Below the pieces are notes generated by a model, which was not told the DNA's origin, ran no database searches, and was given only the letters and a program-made list of their open reading frames with translations. DNA of 64,000 nt from Nocardioides piscis. GTDB taxonomy: Bacteria; Actinomycetota; Actinomycetes; Propionibacteriales; Nocardioidaceae. Positions within the stretch are counted from its first letter, which is position 1. The number at the start of each line of letters is the position of its first letter. The translations under genes and the position numbers were made by a program. The stretch covers positions 1,922,001 through 1,986,000 of the forward strand of contig NZ_CP049866.1 of the NCBI RefSeq assembly GCF_011300215.1, written 5' to 3'. This document shows positions 42,763 to 51,492 of the stretch, piece after piece.

Positions 42763-43163
42763 AGCCCGATCCTGTGATCAGCCGCGGGTGTCGTTGACCG
42801 GGAGTGCTCTGGGAACTCTCGGTGGTAGGCGAGCATCGCCTCGGCCACGTGAGCGTTCGCGACAGTCTCGCCGACTTGGCGGAGCATCTCGCCAGCACGG
42901 TGCAGATCCCACGACACCCGGTAGGAGGCGGAGCGGGCCTTGGCGGATGCCTCGGGCATCCACTCGCTCTTTCGTGGACCGTCGTCATGAAACGTGGCGA
43001 TCTGGTGCAGCGATTGACTCATCGAAGCGAGCGCCGCTGTCAGCGAGCCGAGCACCGAATAGATCTCGCGCGGGTCGTCGATGGAGCGGGTCGCGTGGGC
43101 GAGCGCGCGCAGGGCAGTCTGTACTTCGTCGGCGTCGGCCGCCGGATCCTCGAATGTCGGCAT
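42759..43163 (-). CDS. Small helical protein of unknown function
   Basis: A 134-residue, entirely helical protein with heptad-like repeats (ALRALAHATRSI, then VLGSLTAALASMSQSLHQI). ATG 43163 has a GAGGAG site; earlier ATGs at 43178 and 43193 have none. It is coupled to the VirB4-type ATPase by a GTGA overlap. It probably forms part of the transfer machinery, but no family is recognised. Confidence 0.6.
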   Translation of the reverse strand: MPTFEDPAADADEVQTALRALAHATRSIDDPREIYSVLGSLTAALASMSQSLHQIATFHDDGPRKSEWMPEASAKARSASYRVSWDLHRAGEMLRQVGETVANAHVAEAMLAYHREFPEHSRSTTPAADHRIGL

Positions 43164-43322
43164 CGTGTCGCTCCTCATTGGGCAGTCCGTCACTGAAGAG
43201 GTGGCGTGCTCTGAACGTGTCGGCGCTTTCTGCTGTGGGGCACCACGTTTCGCAGCATCCGTCGGACGTCTCTGACAGGCTCACTAGCGACGAATGAGGT
43301 GCGGGGAGAAGGAGTTGGGCAC

Positions 43323-46022
43323 GTGATCGGAGGTCGGCAGGAAAACTCTTGGTCCCCGTCGATCTGGGCACGACACTTCGGTCGGGCCCCGTATTGGACG
43401 GTCGGCGTCGCTGAGCAGCACATCACCGTCATGACGCCGACAGGGATCGTGAACCTTCACGTCGCCGAGCGCGAGAAGCTTCGCTTCGAGGGCGGGTCTG
43501 TTTGGGTGCGCCTGTCAGCTCCCGAGCTCGGGATCGTTCAGCCGTTGACTGGCCTCGCGAAACGGGCTGTCGAGGCGTTCAACGCTGCAGTGGCGCGTGA
43601 GTTCGCGGAGTACGAGTCCACGTTTGACCTCCAACCCTTCCTCGAGGCGTTGGTTCTCTGGTGGTCCTCATTTCAAGAGGCGACTCGCGATGCCTGGAAG
43701 ATGCGGCATTGGCTCACGGAGGAGTTCATCGTCGAGTGGGACCGGTCCCTCGGCCACACGGTCTCGGGCACCGCGCTTTCTACAGGCCAGCAGCGAGCGC
43801 TCTCAGCAAGGGTGAGCGGCGTCGAGGCGGAGGCCTTCAACGCAGCATTCGGCGACTGGACCGTCCGGTCACACGCGGCCGATCAGAACGACGCGCTCGT
43901 GAACCTTGAACTGATCGATGAACGCTTATTCTTCGACAGGATCGAGAAGACCCCACTCACCGACGAGCAGGCGCGTGCCGTCATCTGCTTCGACAACAGG
44001 GTGCAGCTCGTCGCGTCCGCGGGTTCTGGGAAGACATCGACGATGGTCGCCAAGGCCGGATGGACGATCCGGAAGGCCCTCGCCGACGCCGACGAGATAC
44101 TGCTGCTCGCGTTCAACAAGGCGGCCGCAGCGGAGCTCGGCGACCGATGCGCGGCCCGGCTTGCCAACGCAGGCATCCCGTCCGACGGTCTCAACGCCAC
44201 GACGTTCCACGCCTTTGGGTTGAGGGTGATCGGTGAAGCGACCGGTGAGAAGCCGCGCCTTGCCCCAGGCCTCGACAACAACAACGGGGTCGGTCTCTTG
44301 GCCGATGTCGTGCGGGCGTTGCGACGGAGGTCGCCGGAGTTCGCAGCACGCTGGTCGCTGTTTCAAAACGTCTTGGGTGTCCCCGTGAGCGCCGAGGCGG
44401 AGCCTGAGCCTGACGCATGGGATCCGCAGAAACGTCGAAGCGGATACCGCGCGCTCAACCTCGACATCATGAAGAGCGCCGGCGAGCGAGCGATCGCGAA
44501 CTGGCTCATCAAGGCCGGTGTCGATTTTGAATACGAGCGTCCATACGAGGTCAACGTCGCGGATGCGCAGCACTCGCAGTATCGTCCCGACTTCTTCTAT
44601 CCATCGATCGGTGTGTACCACGAGCACTGGGCGCTGGTGCACGGTCAGGTGGAGCCTCCCGGGTACGAGGGGTATCTCGAGTCCAGTGCCTGGAAGAAGA
44701 GAGTTCACTCTGCCAACGGCACCACCCTCATCGAGACTGCGGCGAAGGACCTCGGCAACGGCAGTTTGTTCGCCCAGCTGGAACGCCAGCTCCGAGCCGG
44801 CGGCGTCGAACCTGACTTCGACCCGGATCGGTCCGTCCCCGGAAGCCCTCTCCTGACGGACAGGGAGATGCTCAACCTGTTTCGGACCTTCTTGGCGCAC
44901 GCGAAGAGCAACCGGCTTGAGCCAGCGGATCTTCGGTCGCGCGTCGCCAAGGCGCGGAACGGCACCCCTGATCTCCGCGAGTCCCTGTTCCTCGATCTCT
45001 TCGATGACGTGCGCGAGGAGTGGGACTCCCGGCTTCGCGAGGCGAGCGAAGTCGATTTCGAAGACATGTTGAACCAGGCGACGGATCTCGTCGAAGCCGG
45101 GAAGTGGCTGTCCCCCTTCCGGGTCGTCCTCGTTGACGAGTTCCAGGACGCCAGCCACGCGCGCGCGAGGCTGGTGAAGGCGTTGGTCAACCGCCCGGCC
45201 CACTTTCTCTTCGCCGTTGGAGACGACTGGCAGTCGATCTACCGGTTCGCGGGCTCCGACATCTCGGCGATGACGCAATTTGAGGAGACCTTCGGGGCTG
45301 GTCACGTCATGCGCCTGGAACGAACCTTCCGGAGTTCCCAAGAGCTCAGCACGCTCGCGGGCGACTTCGTCATGAAGAACCCGAACCAACTGGCGAAGAA
45401 GGTCCGTTCGGAAGGCTCCCACCCGGCGCCGGTAGAACTCGCCCTGGTCGACACCGACGCCGGGGTCACCGACGCGATCGCCCAGAGACTCAGCGAGCTT
45501 TCTGCAGCGGTCTCCGAGGGGTCGAGCCTGTCGGTCAAGATCCTTGGCCGCTACCGCTACGAGGAAGAGCTTGTCCCGCGCACCCGATATCGCGGGCTCG
45601 ACGTCACATTCCAAACAGTTCACTCATCGAAGGGACTCGAGGCGGACCACGTGATCATCCCGGGACTCAACCGCGGTGGATTTCCGAGCACCAAGGAAGA
45701 CGACCCGCTTCTGCGCCTTGCGCTACCGGAGGGCGATGACTACCCGCACGCAGAAGAGCGGCGACTCTTCTACGTCGCGCTCACCCGAGCGCGGGACTCG
45801 GTGCTACTGATTGCCCGAGGCGGCCGCGAGTCGGAGTTCGTGACCGAGTTGATCAGCGATGGAGTGATATCCCTACTTGGCGACCACGAGGCAGGCGAGG
45901 CTCCCGAGAGGTGCCCGCAATGCGGCCGAGGGCTGATGGTCGTGCGGCAGGGGAAGTACGGACCGTTCCTGGCATGCAACCGCTTCCCGGCCTGCACTTC
46001 GAAGCGATCAATCACCAGCTGA
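43323..46022 (+). CDS. Helicase IV-like SF1 helicase with inserted nuclease-like segment
   Basis: An 899-residue protein. The N-terminal region and helicase core follow E. coli HelD (helicase IV), with Walker A SAGSGKTS at about residue 232, FAVGDDWQSIYRFAGSD, HSSKGLEADHVI and VALTRARDSV. Between the early and late motifs (about residues 410-470) is a segment with YRPDFFYP and YHEHWA followed by WKK, a PD-(D/E)xK-like nuclease pattern. The C-terminus is a topoisomerase-type zinc finger (CPQC ... CNRFPAC). It starts at GTG 43323 with AAGGAG 8 nt upstream. It lies on the opposite strand inside the T4SS operon, so it is probably cargo, possibly for defence or repair. Confidence 0.82.
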   Translation: MIGGRQENSWSPSIWARHFGRAPYWTVGVAEQHITVMTPTGIVNLHVAEREKLRFEGGSVWVRLSAPELGIVQPLTGLAKRAVEAFNAAVAREFAEYESTFDLQPFLEALVLWWSSFQEATRDAWKMRHWLTEEFIVEWDRSLGHTVSGTALSTGQQRALSARVSGVEAEAFNAAFGDWTVRSHAADQNDALVNLELIDERLFFDRIEKTPLTDEQARAVICFDNRVQLVASAGSGKTSTMVAKAGWTIRKALADADEILLLAFNKAAAAELGDRCAARLANAGIPSDGLNATTFHAFGLRVIGEATGEKPRLAPGLDNNNGVGLLADVVRALRRRSPEFAARWSLFQNVLGVPVSAEAEPEPDAWDPQKRRSGYRALNLDIMKSAGERAIANWLIKAGVDFEYERPYEVNVADAQHSQYRPDFFYPSIGVYHEHWALVHGQVEPPGYEGYLESSAWKKRVHSANGTTLIETAAKDLGNGSLFAQLERQLRAGGVEPDFDPDRSVPGSPLLTDREMLNLFRTFLAHAKSNRLEPADLRSRVAKARNGTPDLRESLFLDLFDDVREEWDSRLREASEVDFEDMLNQATDLVEAGKWLSPFRVVLVDEFQDASHARARLVKALVNRPAHFLFAVGDDWQSIYRFAGSDISAMTQFEETFGAGHVMRLERTFRSSQELSTLAGDFVMKNPNQLAKKVRSEGSHPAPVELALVDTDAGVTDAIAQRLSELSAAVSEGSSLSVKILGRYRYEEELVPRTRYRGLDVTFQTVHSSKGLEADHVIIPGLNRGGFPSTKEDDPLLRLALPEGDDYPHAEERRLFYVALTRARDSVLLIARGGRESEFVTELISDGVISLLGDHEAGEAPERCPQCGRGLMVVRQGKYGPFLACNRFPACTSKRSITS

Positions 46023-46065
46023 CCGACGCCGGGCGTCCATGGCCAGACCTATAGGAGAGCACCAA

Positions 46066-46782
46066 ATGTCGAAGCGTGACGAGCGTGAGAGGCAGCGAAT
46101 GATGGCGATGCTGCCTGATGAAGGCGAGGTGGCGGGGGAGATCTTTGCCGCGATGGCAACGGTGGGGGAGCCCGGAGCTGTCATCACCCCGGACCTGGCT
46201 GCTCTCGCGGCCCAAGTCGCTGGTGCTGAGGCCGCCGGACGGTGGCTCAAGGTCGGGCACACGCTCGACGACTGCGGGATGGTTCGCAGGTTCTACGAGT
46301 ACGTCGGTAGCCACATCAGTGAGGACGTCGCACCTGGGGGCCGGCTCGACGGCGCAACGCTTCCAGACGGAGATGCTGATTCTGACGCAGGGTCCGAACT
46401 GGAAGATCCGCTACCAGTGTCGCGCGGCATTCGTAATGAGCCCGCCCTCGATGCAGATCCCACGTCGCTGATAGCGACCGCCGGCGGCTACATCGACGGT
46501 GGCTGGGAGGAGTTCCGGAGCTCCCGGTTCTCAACGAAGCTTGATGGAACATGGGTGCTCAACAGCTATCCCGCGCAGGGTGTTCTGGCCCTGCAATTCA
46601 TGGGCCGCAACTTCTCGGGATTCGCCGAGGTCTTCAAGGACGACATCGCGACGGTTCGGGTCGCTGCCAAGGGCCTCAACTTCGCCGTTGAGCTGGTCGA
46701 TTGCAACGGCAACCGGCTTGTTGCTGTTGGTCCGAAGGGGCGGCTCCGCAACGTCTTCAAGCAGCTCGGCTATGCGATCTGA
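46066..46782 (+). CDS. Unknown protein paired with the helicase IV-like gene
   Basis: A 238-residue acidic protein. The N-terminal half is helical, the middle is a low-complexity Asp-rich linker (DGDADSDAGSELEDP), and the C-terminal ~70 residues are strand-rich (VLALQFMGRNFSGFAEVF, FAVELVDCNGNRLVAV). ATG 46066 has an AGGAGA site and lies 43 bp after the helicase gene on the same strand, so the two probably form an operon. No family is recognised. Confidence 0.6.
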   Translation: MSKRDERERQRMMAMLPDEGEVAGEIFAAMATVGEPGAVITPDLAALAAQVAGAEAAGRWLKVGHTLDDCGMVRRFYEYVGSHISEDVAPGGRLDGATLPDGDADSDAGSELEDPLPVSRGIRNEPALDADPTSLIATAGGYIDGGWEEFRSSRFSTKLDGTWVLNSYPAQGVLALQFMGRNFSGFAEVFKDDIATVRVAAKGLNFAVELVDCNGNRLVAVGPKGRLRNVFKQLGYAI

Positions 46783-46839
46783 CCGCTGACCTGGCAGGAC
46801 GTCGTGCTCAGCAGTGGCCAGAAAGTCCACGCTGGTCGC

Positions 46840-48305
46840 TCAGACGGGGCGGCAGAGGGGCAAGGCTGCCGCCGAGAATGCTTGCGCTTGCTGCCCCCAA
46901 AGCCGCCGGGTCTCGCAGGACGCTTGGATCGCCGCCTGCTCGATATCGGCAACGGCACGCTCGAGCTCATCCGGGTCCTGAGCGCTGACCGCGATGAGTC
47001 CCGTGGTGCGGAGGATGCCGTGGCCGGCGGTCAGGTCGGCTTCCTGCTGGAGGACGTCGTTGAACTCGGCGCTCTGTTGCGCGTCCTCGATCTGGCCGAT
47101 GCGCTGCCGCTGGGACGCGTCGGAGATGTACTCGGTCTTCTTCTTGCGGATGTCTCGCGCTGCCTGGTCCGTGCGGAGCGGCGTGTAGAGCAGGGTGAAG
47201 GTGCGCCTGACGCCAGAGGAGAGCAGGACCGGCGCGAGGAATCCTGGGTAGACGAGCGACCGCGGCCATTCGCTAATCCAGAGCACGCAGTGATGCGCGG
47301 AATCGCTTCGAACGCTGGACCAGTTCTCGCTCACCGCCACCGGACCGGCGGTCGCAAGGTCGCGCCCCATGTCGCCGTGACGCTCCAGGGCTCCGGCAAC
47401 GACGGGGTCGTAGGCCGAGCGAAGGATCACTGCGAGATCGCCCGGCTCCAGCCATGCTGAGGGCGAGAGATCCGCAGCCCGCAAGGCGGCCGTCACCGTC
47501 GCCATCTCCTGGCGCAGCACGGCTGCCGCCCCACGGTTCCCGCCGCCCGCCGCCTTGATGGCGCGCGCGGCTGCCTTCATGTCGAGCGAGATCGAGACGG
47601 TGCTCGCGTGGCGCTCGCCGGCTGGCCCAGCGCGCTCGATCAGTTCGGCATAGGTGTTTGACGTGAAGGACTCGTCGTTCGCGCCGTGCTGAGACCACCA
47701 CTCCGCGAGGCCCTTCCCCGAGTCGGGGAGAGTGCGCTCCATGACCTGGACCGACGACATGCGACCCGACCGGCATGCCGTAGCGAGCACGCGTCCCCAG
47801 CTCGTCACACGCCGCTGCTGCTCGATTGGGTCGAGCAGTATGAACGCGGGGTGTGTGACGCCGACGATCGCGGTGAGCGTGGAGCGGTGCGGGTCCTGGA
47901 CCATGACGGCGCCGGTCTCGGGGTCGTGCCACTGGCGCAGTCGCGCGGCGTCGCCCGGAAGGGCCAGCGTTCCCGCAGGCCGGGCCTTCACTACGTGACG
48001 CCGGAAGAGCAGTTGGCCGCCGCTGGAGCGCCATACCCACCGGGACACGATCGGGAACCACTCGACGAGCTTTCGTCCGCCAACCCCGATCCATGCAAGT
48101 CCCGCTGAGACGGCCATGATCGGAAGGGCGTAAGCCAGAGCAGCGCCGCCCCCGAGTACAGCGCGAAGACGAACACCACTGCACCGACGCCGACCACGAG
48201 CAGTTGGCTTGCGGACAGCCCAAGAAGTACCCCGCGGCGAGTCAGCCGGGAGAACTTGACGGTCGAGAGCTCGTAGTCGCGCGGACCAGTGCTTGCGGTG
48301 CTCAT
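46840..48305 (-). pseudogene. SCO6880-family T4SS protein, frame broken
   Basis: The N-terminus (MSTASTGPRDYELSTVKFSR from ATG 48305, with the first transmembrane helix) is in one frame. The rest (second membrane segment ALAYALPIMAVSAGLAWIGV and the ~430-residue soluble part) is in another, running to 46840. The break is at a run of five C (48149-48153); a sixth gives YSGGGAALAYALP. The intact protein would be about 488 residues. It is a membrane component of actinobacterial conjugation systems, with a soluble region resembling the VirB4 N-terminal domain. It is either a real frameshift or a missed base. Confidence 0.78.
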
Positions 48306-48307
48306 GG

Positions 48308-49597
48308 TCAGCTCCCTGAACGTCCGGCGCCGGCAGGTACCGAATCGGCCGTGGACGGCACAGGCGGTGAAGGAGGCGCAGGCAGTGATGCCGCCTCTGT
48401 TTGCTGATCGGCGTGGCCCGCGACGGACGCACCTGTTCGCGGTCCGGCGCTGGCGGCCTCCCGCGCGACCATCACGCCACCGACCACAGCTCCTCCTGCC
48501 GCCGCTGCACCTCCGCTCGCTGTTGCGCCGCCTCCCGACGCAGCATCGGCCCCACCCATGCTCCCCGCGCCCGAAGGCGCCATAGCTGGTGTGGGCGGCG
48601 TACCGCCGCCACCACCCGAACCCCCGCCAAGGACCTGGGCGGGCTCGGCCATCGGGCGTCGGCTCATCGGGATCGGCATCGGCCGGTTCAGCGCGGACTT
48701 CGCCTCCTGCTCGGCCGACATCGCGTGGTACATGTCGAAGCCCATGAAGCTGATCGCCTTGTAGGTCATGTACGGCGCGAAGCCGGCGATGAGCATCAGT
48801 ACGACGCCCGCGATGGGTTCGCTGACCGACTGCAGGTCGGCGTCGATAGGCGCAGAGACCTGAGCCGTGGCGAGCAGGAAGATCACGACGAGGACGACCT
48901 TGGACAGGATCAGTGCGATAACGAACTGCGCCCACTTGCCGAGCCAGCCGCGAGTCTGGTCCCAGCTCGAGCCGGCAAGGGCGATCGGTGCGAAGACGAT
49001 GGCAACGAGGAGGAGGGCCTTCCGGACGAGCAGGCTGATCCACACGATGACAGCCGCACCGATCGCGAGCCCAGCGAGGAAGATCGTAAGGATCGCGCCA
49101 GCGCCGGGCGCCGCGACATTGATGCCGACGAGCCCAGCCGTGAGGAGGCCGATGCGATCACCCATCTCGGTCATGTTGGTGCCCGCGGCGTTCACGATCC
49201 CGATGCAGAGCTGATCGGTGATCTCCAGTGCGATCGCCAGCAGCGCGAGCGCGACGAACGATCCGAGGATGGACTTCGCCAAACCGAGGGCAGCGCGCGT
49301 CAACGCGGCCGGTTCTCGGCGCACCATCCCGCCGATCACCTGGAGCATGAAGAAGCCGAGCATGATGAAGACGGCGACGCCGAACAGGATGTTGTAGACC
49401 TTCGTGTACTGGCTGCTCGAGATGTCGACCATGGTGGTCGAGTCAAAGACCTGCCAAACAGACTCGAACATCCACGCGGCGGCATTGCCCATCGCTTGAG
49501 CGAGCCAGTCGAACGGCGCGGACACGAGAGCACCCGCGGCCTCGCCAGCCACGTCGCAAACCCCCGAGATCACTGGCACATCGCATACGTCGACCAT
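48308..49597 (-). CDS. VirB6/TrbL-like conjugation membrane protein
   Basis: A 429-residue polytopic membrane protein with about seven to eight transmembrane segments in the first ~290 residues (for example FGVAVFIMLGFFMLQVIGGM), then a long Gly/Ala/Ser/Pro-rich tail. It is the channel-forming inner-membrane component of the T4SS. ATG 49597 was selected because AAGGAGG lies 5 nt upstream. It ends 3 bp before the SCO6880-family start. Confidence 0.82.
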   Translation of the reverse strand: MVDVCDVPVISGVCDVAGEAAGALVSAPFDWLAQAMGNAAAWMFESVWQVFDSTTMVDISSSQYTKVYNILFGVAVFIMLGFFMLQVIGGMVRREPAALTRAALGLAKSILGSFVALALLAIALEITDQLCIGIVNAAGTNMTEMGDRIGLLTAGLVGINVAAPGAGAILTIFLAGLAIGAAVIVWISLLVRKALLLVAIVFAPIALAGSSWDQTRGWLGKWAQFVIALILSKVVLVVIFLLATAQVSAPIDADLQSVSEPIAGVVLMLIAGFAPYMTYKAISFMGFDMYHAMSAEQEAKSALNRPMPIPMSRRPMAEPAQVLGGGSGGGGGTPPTPAMAPSGAGSMGGADAASGGGATASGGAAAAGGAVVGGVMVAREAASAGPRTGASVAGHADQQTEAASLPAPPSPPVPSTADSVPAGAGRSGS

Positions 49598-49625
49598 CAC
49601 GGCCTCCTTGATCCGTAGTCACCGG

Positions 49626-49940
49626 TCAGACGGCCTGGCCGACGTTCCAGAAGAAGTTCACGAGTGCGACAGACGCGCCGGTGATGATCGCGGCGCCGAG
49701 GCCGACGAGAACGCCGAGCTTGCCTCGCCCCGCGAGGTGCGGGTTCGACGAGTTGGCGCCGAGCGCCCACACGACTGCGGAGATGATCAGGGCGAGTACG
49801 GCGAGGATCAGGCCCACGGTCATCGAGGCGCCGACGATGCCGCGCAACTGGCCGATGCCGGGCAGGCCGTTCGAGTTGGGGTCGATCTCGATGTCCATAG
49901 GGAGCAGGGACACCACTGAGTGCAGTCCGATCTGATTCAC
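49626..49940 (-). CDS. DUF6112-like small membrane protein (VirB2/pilin-like)
   Basis: A 104-residue protein with two transmembrane helices (about 38-60 and 73-92) separated by a short polar loop, the layout of VirB2/TrbC pilins. GTG 49940 has a GGAGGA ribosome site. It has a paralogue at 50724-51011. It is probably the conjugative pilus or channel subunit, but no leader cleavage site is obvious. Confidence 0.7.
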   Translation of the reverse strand: MNQIGLHSVVSLLPMDIEIDPNSNGLPGIGQLRGIVGASMTVGLILAVLALIISAVVWALGANSSNPHLAGRGKLGVLVGLGAAIITGASVALVNFFWNVGQAV

Positions 49941-49995
49941 GGTTCCTCCAAGGTTGGGTAGGGCCTACGTCGGTCAGGTGTTCGTCGTCGTCCGC

Positions 49996-50727
49996 TCAAG
50001 CTCCGAGAGCGGGACCAAGGCTCGCCGTGGGAGGCCGAGTTGGTTCGCGTGACACCGCTCTCGATCGACGCTGCGAGACCCTCAGGTTGGGCTCCACAGC
50101 CGTATGAGAGATGTCGTAGCCGGCCCAGGGGGAGCGGCCTGGGACGTGTCGAGTGCCGCCGTTGCTGCGCTCGGTGATGACCGGTGCGCCGACGACCTGC
50201 ATTGGCGGTGGGTAGTGCTCCGCGATCCACTTCTTTGCGGCTTTCGACAGCCCGGGCTGGTCAACGGAACGCAGTCGCGCAGGCACGATCGGCAGCTCGC
50301 GCCAGCCAGGGAAGGCGTGGTCGTGCCAGCCCTCGACCGCAGTGTTCTCATCACCCGCGATCACATGCCAGCCGTCCGGCTCGCAGATCGCTTGGTAGAT
50401 CAGGTCTCCGACGCACTGGCACCCACCGTGCGCCTCGCCATGCGTCCAAGGCTCGCAACGCAGGTCGGCCGTGAAGAGATCAAAACCGTGCTCACCAACG
50501 GCGACGCTGCCGGGCACGGCGATCGCCCGGTGCCACATCCGGCTCTGCGTTCGTGACTGGTCGAGCTTGTGCAGAAACTGCCAGTGCTCGTGTGCCGCTT
50601 CCAGGTCTACCGCCGGCCAGTACGCCGCAGTGAAGCCCAACGGAGCTCCGGACCACCCGGGCGCTGCTTCGACGGCGGATGCGTGGAGCATCGCCTCGAT
50701 GTCGAAGGCGAGTTGTTCATCGGTCAC
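49996..50727 (-). CDS. DUF6349-family protein
   Basis: A 243-residue soluble protein with many Trp, His and Cys (CEPWTHGEAHGGCQCVGDLIYQ, then GDENTAVEGWHDHAFPGW). It is known as the DUF6349 family in actinobacterial plasmids and elements. It starts at GTG 50727, overlapping the next upstream gene stop by 4 bp. The His/Cys-rich centre could bind metal. The function is unknown. Confidence 0.65.
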   Translation of the reverse strand: MTDEQLAFDIEAMLHASAVEAAPGWSGAPLGFTAAYWPAVDLEAAHEHWQFLHKLDQSRTQSRMWHRAIAVPGSVAVGEHGFDLFTADLRCEPWTHGEAHGGCQCVGDLIYQAICEPDGWHVIAGDENTAVEGWHDHAFPGWRELPIVPARLRSVDQPGLSKAAKKWIAEHYPPPMQVVGAPVITERSNGGTRHVPGRSPWAGYDISHTAVEPNLRVSQRRSRAVSREPTRPPTASLGPALGA

Positions 50728-51011
50728 AGCTGCGCACCGACATCGAGCAGCCAGTTCGCCCAGGCGAGTGCGGCACCGGTCAATGCGGCGCCCCCGAGCG
50801 CAACGAACAGTCCGGTCTTCGCCTTGCTCGCCGCGTGCCAACTGCCGTTCGAGGAGGAGATCGCCCATGTCGCGCCGCAGGTGACGACCATGAGCACGGA
50901 GATGATCAGGCCGTAGGTGAGCAGGGCGCCCACGATCGCCCGGAGTTGGCTGGAGCCGCCGACGGCACCGAAGTCCGGTCCGACGAGCGGGAGCAATGAT
51001 CGAAGCCTCAT
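50724..51011 (-). CDS. Second DUF6112-like small membrane protein
   Basis: A 95-residue protein starting at ATG 51011 (RLRSLLPLVGPDFGAV follows); a longer frame to 51092 overlaps the divergent gene. It has two transmembrane helices like the protein at 49626-49940, and shares the pattern GxVGALLTYGLIISVL ... LVALGGAALTGAALAW. The two paralogues may be pilin subunits, or one may be a minor form. Confidence 0.65.
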   Translation of the reverse strand: MRLRSLLPLVGPDFGAVGGSSQLRAIVGALLTYGLIISVLMVVTCGATWAISSSNGSWHAASKAKTGLFVALGGAALTGAALAWANWLLDVGAQL

Positions 51012-51090
51012 GCCATCAGGTGTGCCGCTGCCACCTTCGCCGACAGGGAAACCGGCCGTATTGTCGGACGCTTGTGCGATCGTCTTTGCC

Positions 51091-51480
51091 ATGGCGAAGA
51101 ACGAGCACCCAGTCGACTGGAACTCGGTGATGGCTGCGCGCGACGAGATGTTCGACGCAGCGTCCCCTCACGAGACCACCATCTGGCACGAGGTTTTGGG
51201 ATGGCGGGCCTTCGCCGAGCGCTTCCAGACCAAGGGTGCCGACGGAAATTTCGGTGCGAATGTCGTTGACTGGATCCACAAGCACGACAGCGACCTTCCC
51301 GACCATCTGCTCGTTGCGGCGGATGCGATCGATGGGTTGAAGCACGTTCTCGACACCGGTCGCGTACCCGACTACTACCAGGAGACGGGTGGCGATGTTG
51401 AGGGCTTCTTGCGAGACTCAGCTCGAACTTTTGCCAGCGTTGCGCGGCGATTGCGGGCCGCTTTCGACTCCCCGAGCTAA
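51091..51480 (+). CDS. Plus-strand cargo protein of unknown function
   Basis: A 129-residue acidic helical protein starting at ATG 51091, with no ribosome site. Landmarks are ATTIWHEVLGWRAFAERF-like text and SDLPDHLLVAADAIDGL. It is alone on the plus strand between the second DUF6112-like gene and the M23 hydrolase, overlapping only non-homologous 5' sequence of the former. It has no motif. The position suggests an accessory insert. Confidence 0.5.
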   Translation: MAKNEHPVDWNSVMAARDEMFDAASPHETTIWHEVLGWRAFAERFQTKGADGNFGANVVDWIHKHDSDLPDHLLVAADAIDGLKHVLDTGRVPDYYQETGGDVEGFLRDSARTFASVARRLRAAFDSPS

Positions 51481-51492
51481 GTGTCGACAAGA

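Noticed and set aside
48401..49618. 405-residue plus-strand ORF
   Set aside because: It is antisense to the VirB6/TrbL-like gene; composition is Arg/Asp/His-rich without domains.
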